Assembly: GCA_028699735.1 (NCBI GenBank) | Contig: JAQVUB010000022.1 | Span: 1 to 13,605, forward strand | Source of the DNA: Lentisphaeria bacterium | GTDB lineage: Bacteria; Verrucomicrobiota; Lentisphaeria; Oligosphaerales; Oligosphaeraceae | Direction: 5' to 3' | Length of the DNA: 13,605 bases | Part shown: positions 13,251-13,605 of the stretch, piece by piece | How the letters are laid out: every line of letters begins with the position of its first letter | Position numbering within the stretch: position 1 is the first letter of the stretch | Translations under genes and position numbers: made by a program | Notes under the pieces: generated by a model | Seen by the model: the letters and a program-made list of their open reading frames with translations, nothing else | What the model was told of the DNA's origin: nothing | The model's database searches: none

Positions 13251-13605
13251 AGCCGTCAAAAACCTTTTTTATTCTCAGGCGGTCAATGCCGCTCTTGATG
13301 AAGAGCTCGCTCGCGATCCAAATGTCTTTCTGCTCGGTGAAGATATCGGCCTGTATGGCGGTGCCTTCGGTGTCACCCGCGGCCTGTTTGAAAAATATGG
13401 TGCGAAACGGCTCCTGGAAACACCGATTTCCGAGAACAGTTTTACCGGGGTTGCGGTGGGCGCGGCCATGCTGGGGCTGCGTCCGGTTGTCGAAATTATG
13501 TTCATGGATTTTCTGGCTCTGGCGCTGGATCAGTTGCTGAACAGCGCCGGAAAATTGCATTATATGTACGGCGGACAGGTTAAGGTACCGCTCGTTTTGC
13601 GCACC
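13243..13605 (+). CDS. pdhB: Pyruvate/2-oxoacid dehydrogenase E1 component, beta subunit (partial)
   Basis: The first 121 residues of E1 beta are present and the frame is open to the window end; the family is usually about 320-330 residues, so roughly a third is seen. Diagnostic segments are VFLLGEDIGLYGGAFGVT (28-45), ETPISENSFTGVAVGAAM with the family's ThDP-activating Glu at E64, GLRPVVEIMFMDF (78-90), and YMYGGQVKVPLVLR. The ATG overlaps the last 8 nt of pdhA, and GGGAG (13232-13236) lies 6 nt upstream inside pdhA, so the two chains are probably made in equal amounts by coupled translation. Naming as pdhB rather than acoB is by similarity only. Confidence 0.94.
   Translation, partial: MPEAVKNLFYSQAVNAALDEELARDPNVFLLGEDIGLYGGAFGVTRGLFEKYGAKRLLETPISENSFTGVAVGAAMLGLRPVVEIMFMDFLALALDQLLNSAGKLHYMYGGQVKVPLVLRT

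Overview
The window is a stretch of bacterial chromosome of moderately high GC, almost entirely ordinary housekeeping genes. All calls start with ATG and most have an AGGA/GGAG-type ribosome binding site. A large YidC with an N-terminal anchor and periplasmic domain, the L34/RnpA/YidD/YidC/KhpB cluster, the single-chain (alpha2) glycyl-tRNA synthetase and the dispersed intergenic hairpins built from ACACGAAA-like units suggest a Gram-negative bacterium of the PVC group. A Lentisphaerota/Victivallales- or Verrucomicrobiota-like genome is my best guess; it is an inference, not a phylogenetic result.

Layout. 1-97: right part of an intergenic hairpin repeat. 150-2883 (+): a DUF493/YbeD-like protein, a HAD-family phosphatase and 6-phosphogluconate dehydrogenase (gnd). 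2884-3004: a perfect 48-bp inverted repeat between convergent genes, probably a two-way terminator. 3008-8572 (-), in transcription order: recD (exonuclease V alpha), glyQS, an S41/CtpA-type processing protease and dapB; protease and dapB overlap by 4 nt. 8573-8932: a divergent intergenic region holding a possible recD promoter, a half copy of the hairpin repeat and a good sigma70-type promoter for rpmH. 8933-12152 (+): rpmH, rnpA, yidD, yidC and jag/khpB, the conserved cluster often found near the replication origin. 12157-12280: another hairpin repeat. 12294 to the end (+): pyruvate/2-oxoacid dehydrogenase E1 alpha, then the start of E1 beta, which runs off the window.

How the genes work together. 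rpmH to jag supply ribosome, RNase P and membrane-insertion functions. The E1 alpha/beta pair is the front of a 2-oxoacid dehydrogenase complex whose E2/E3 should lie beyond the right edge. gnd is the decarboxylating step of the oxidative pentose phosphate pathway, and the adjacent phosphatase may serve the same metabolism.

No mobile element with a transposase, no CRISPR array, no defence island and no tRNA/rRNA were seen. The unusual content is non-coding: a family of at least six related hairpin or half-hairpin repeats between genes, inverted ~40-bp copies flanking a solitary recD, and a terminator-like hairpin inside the rnpA coding sequence.
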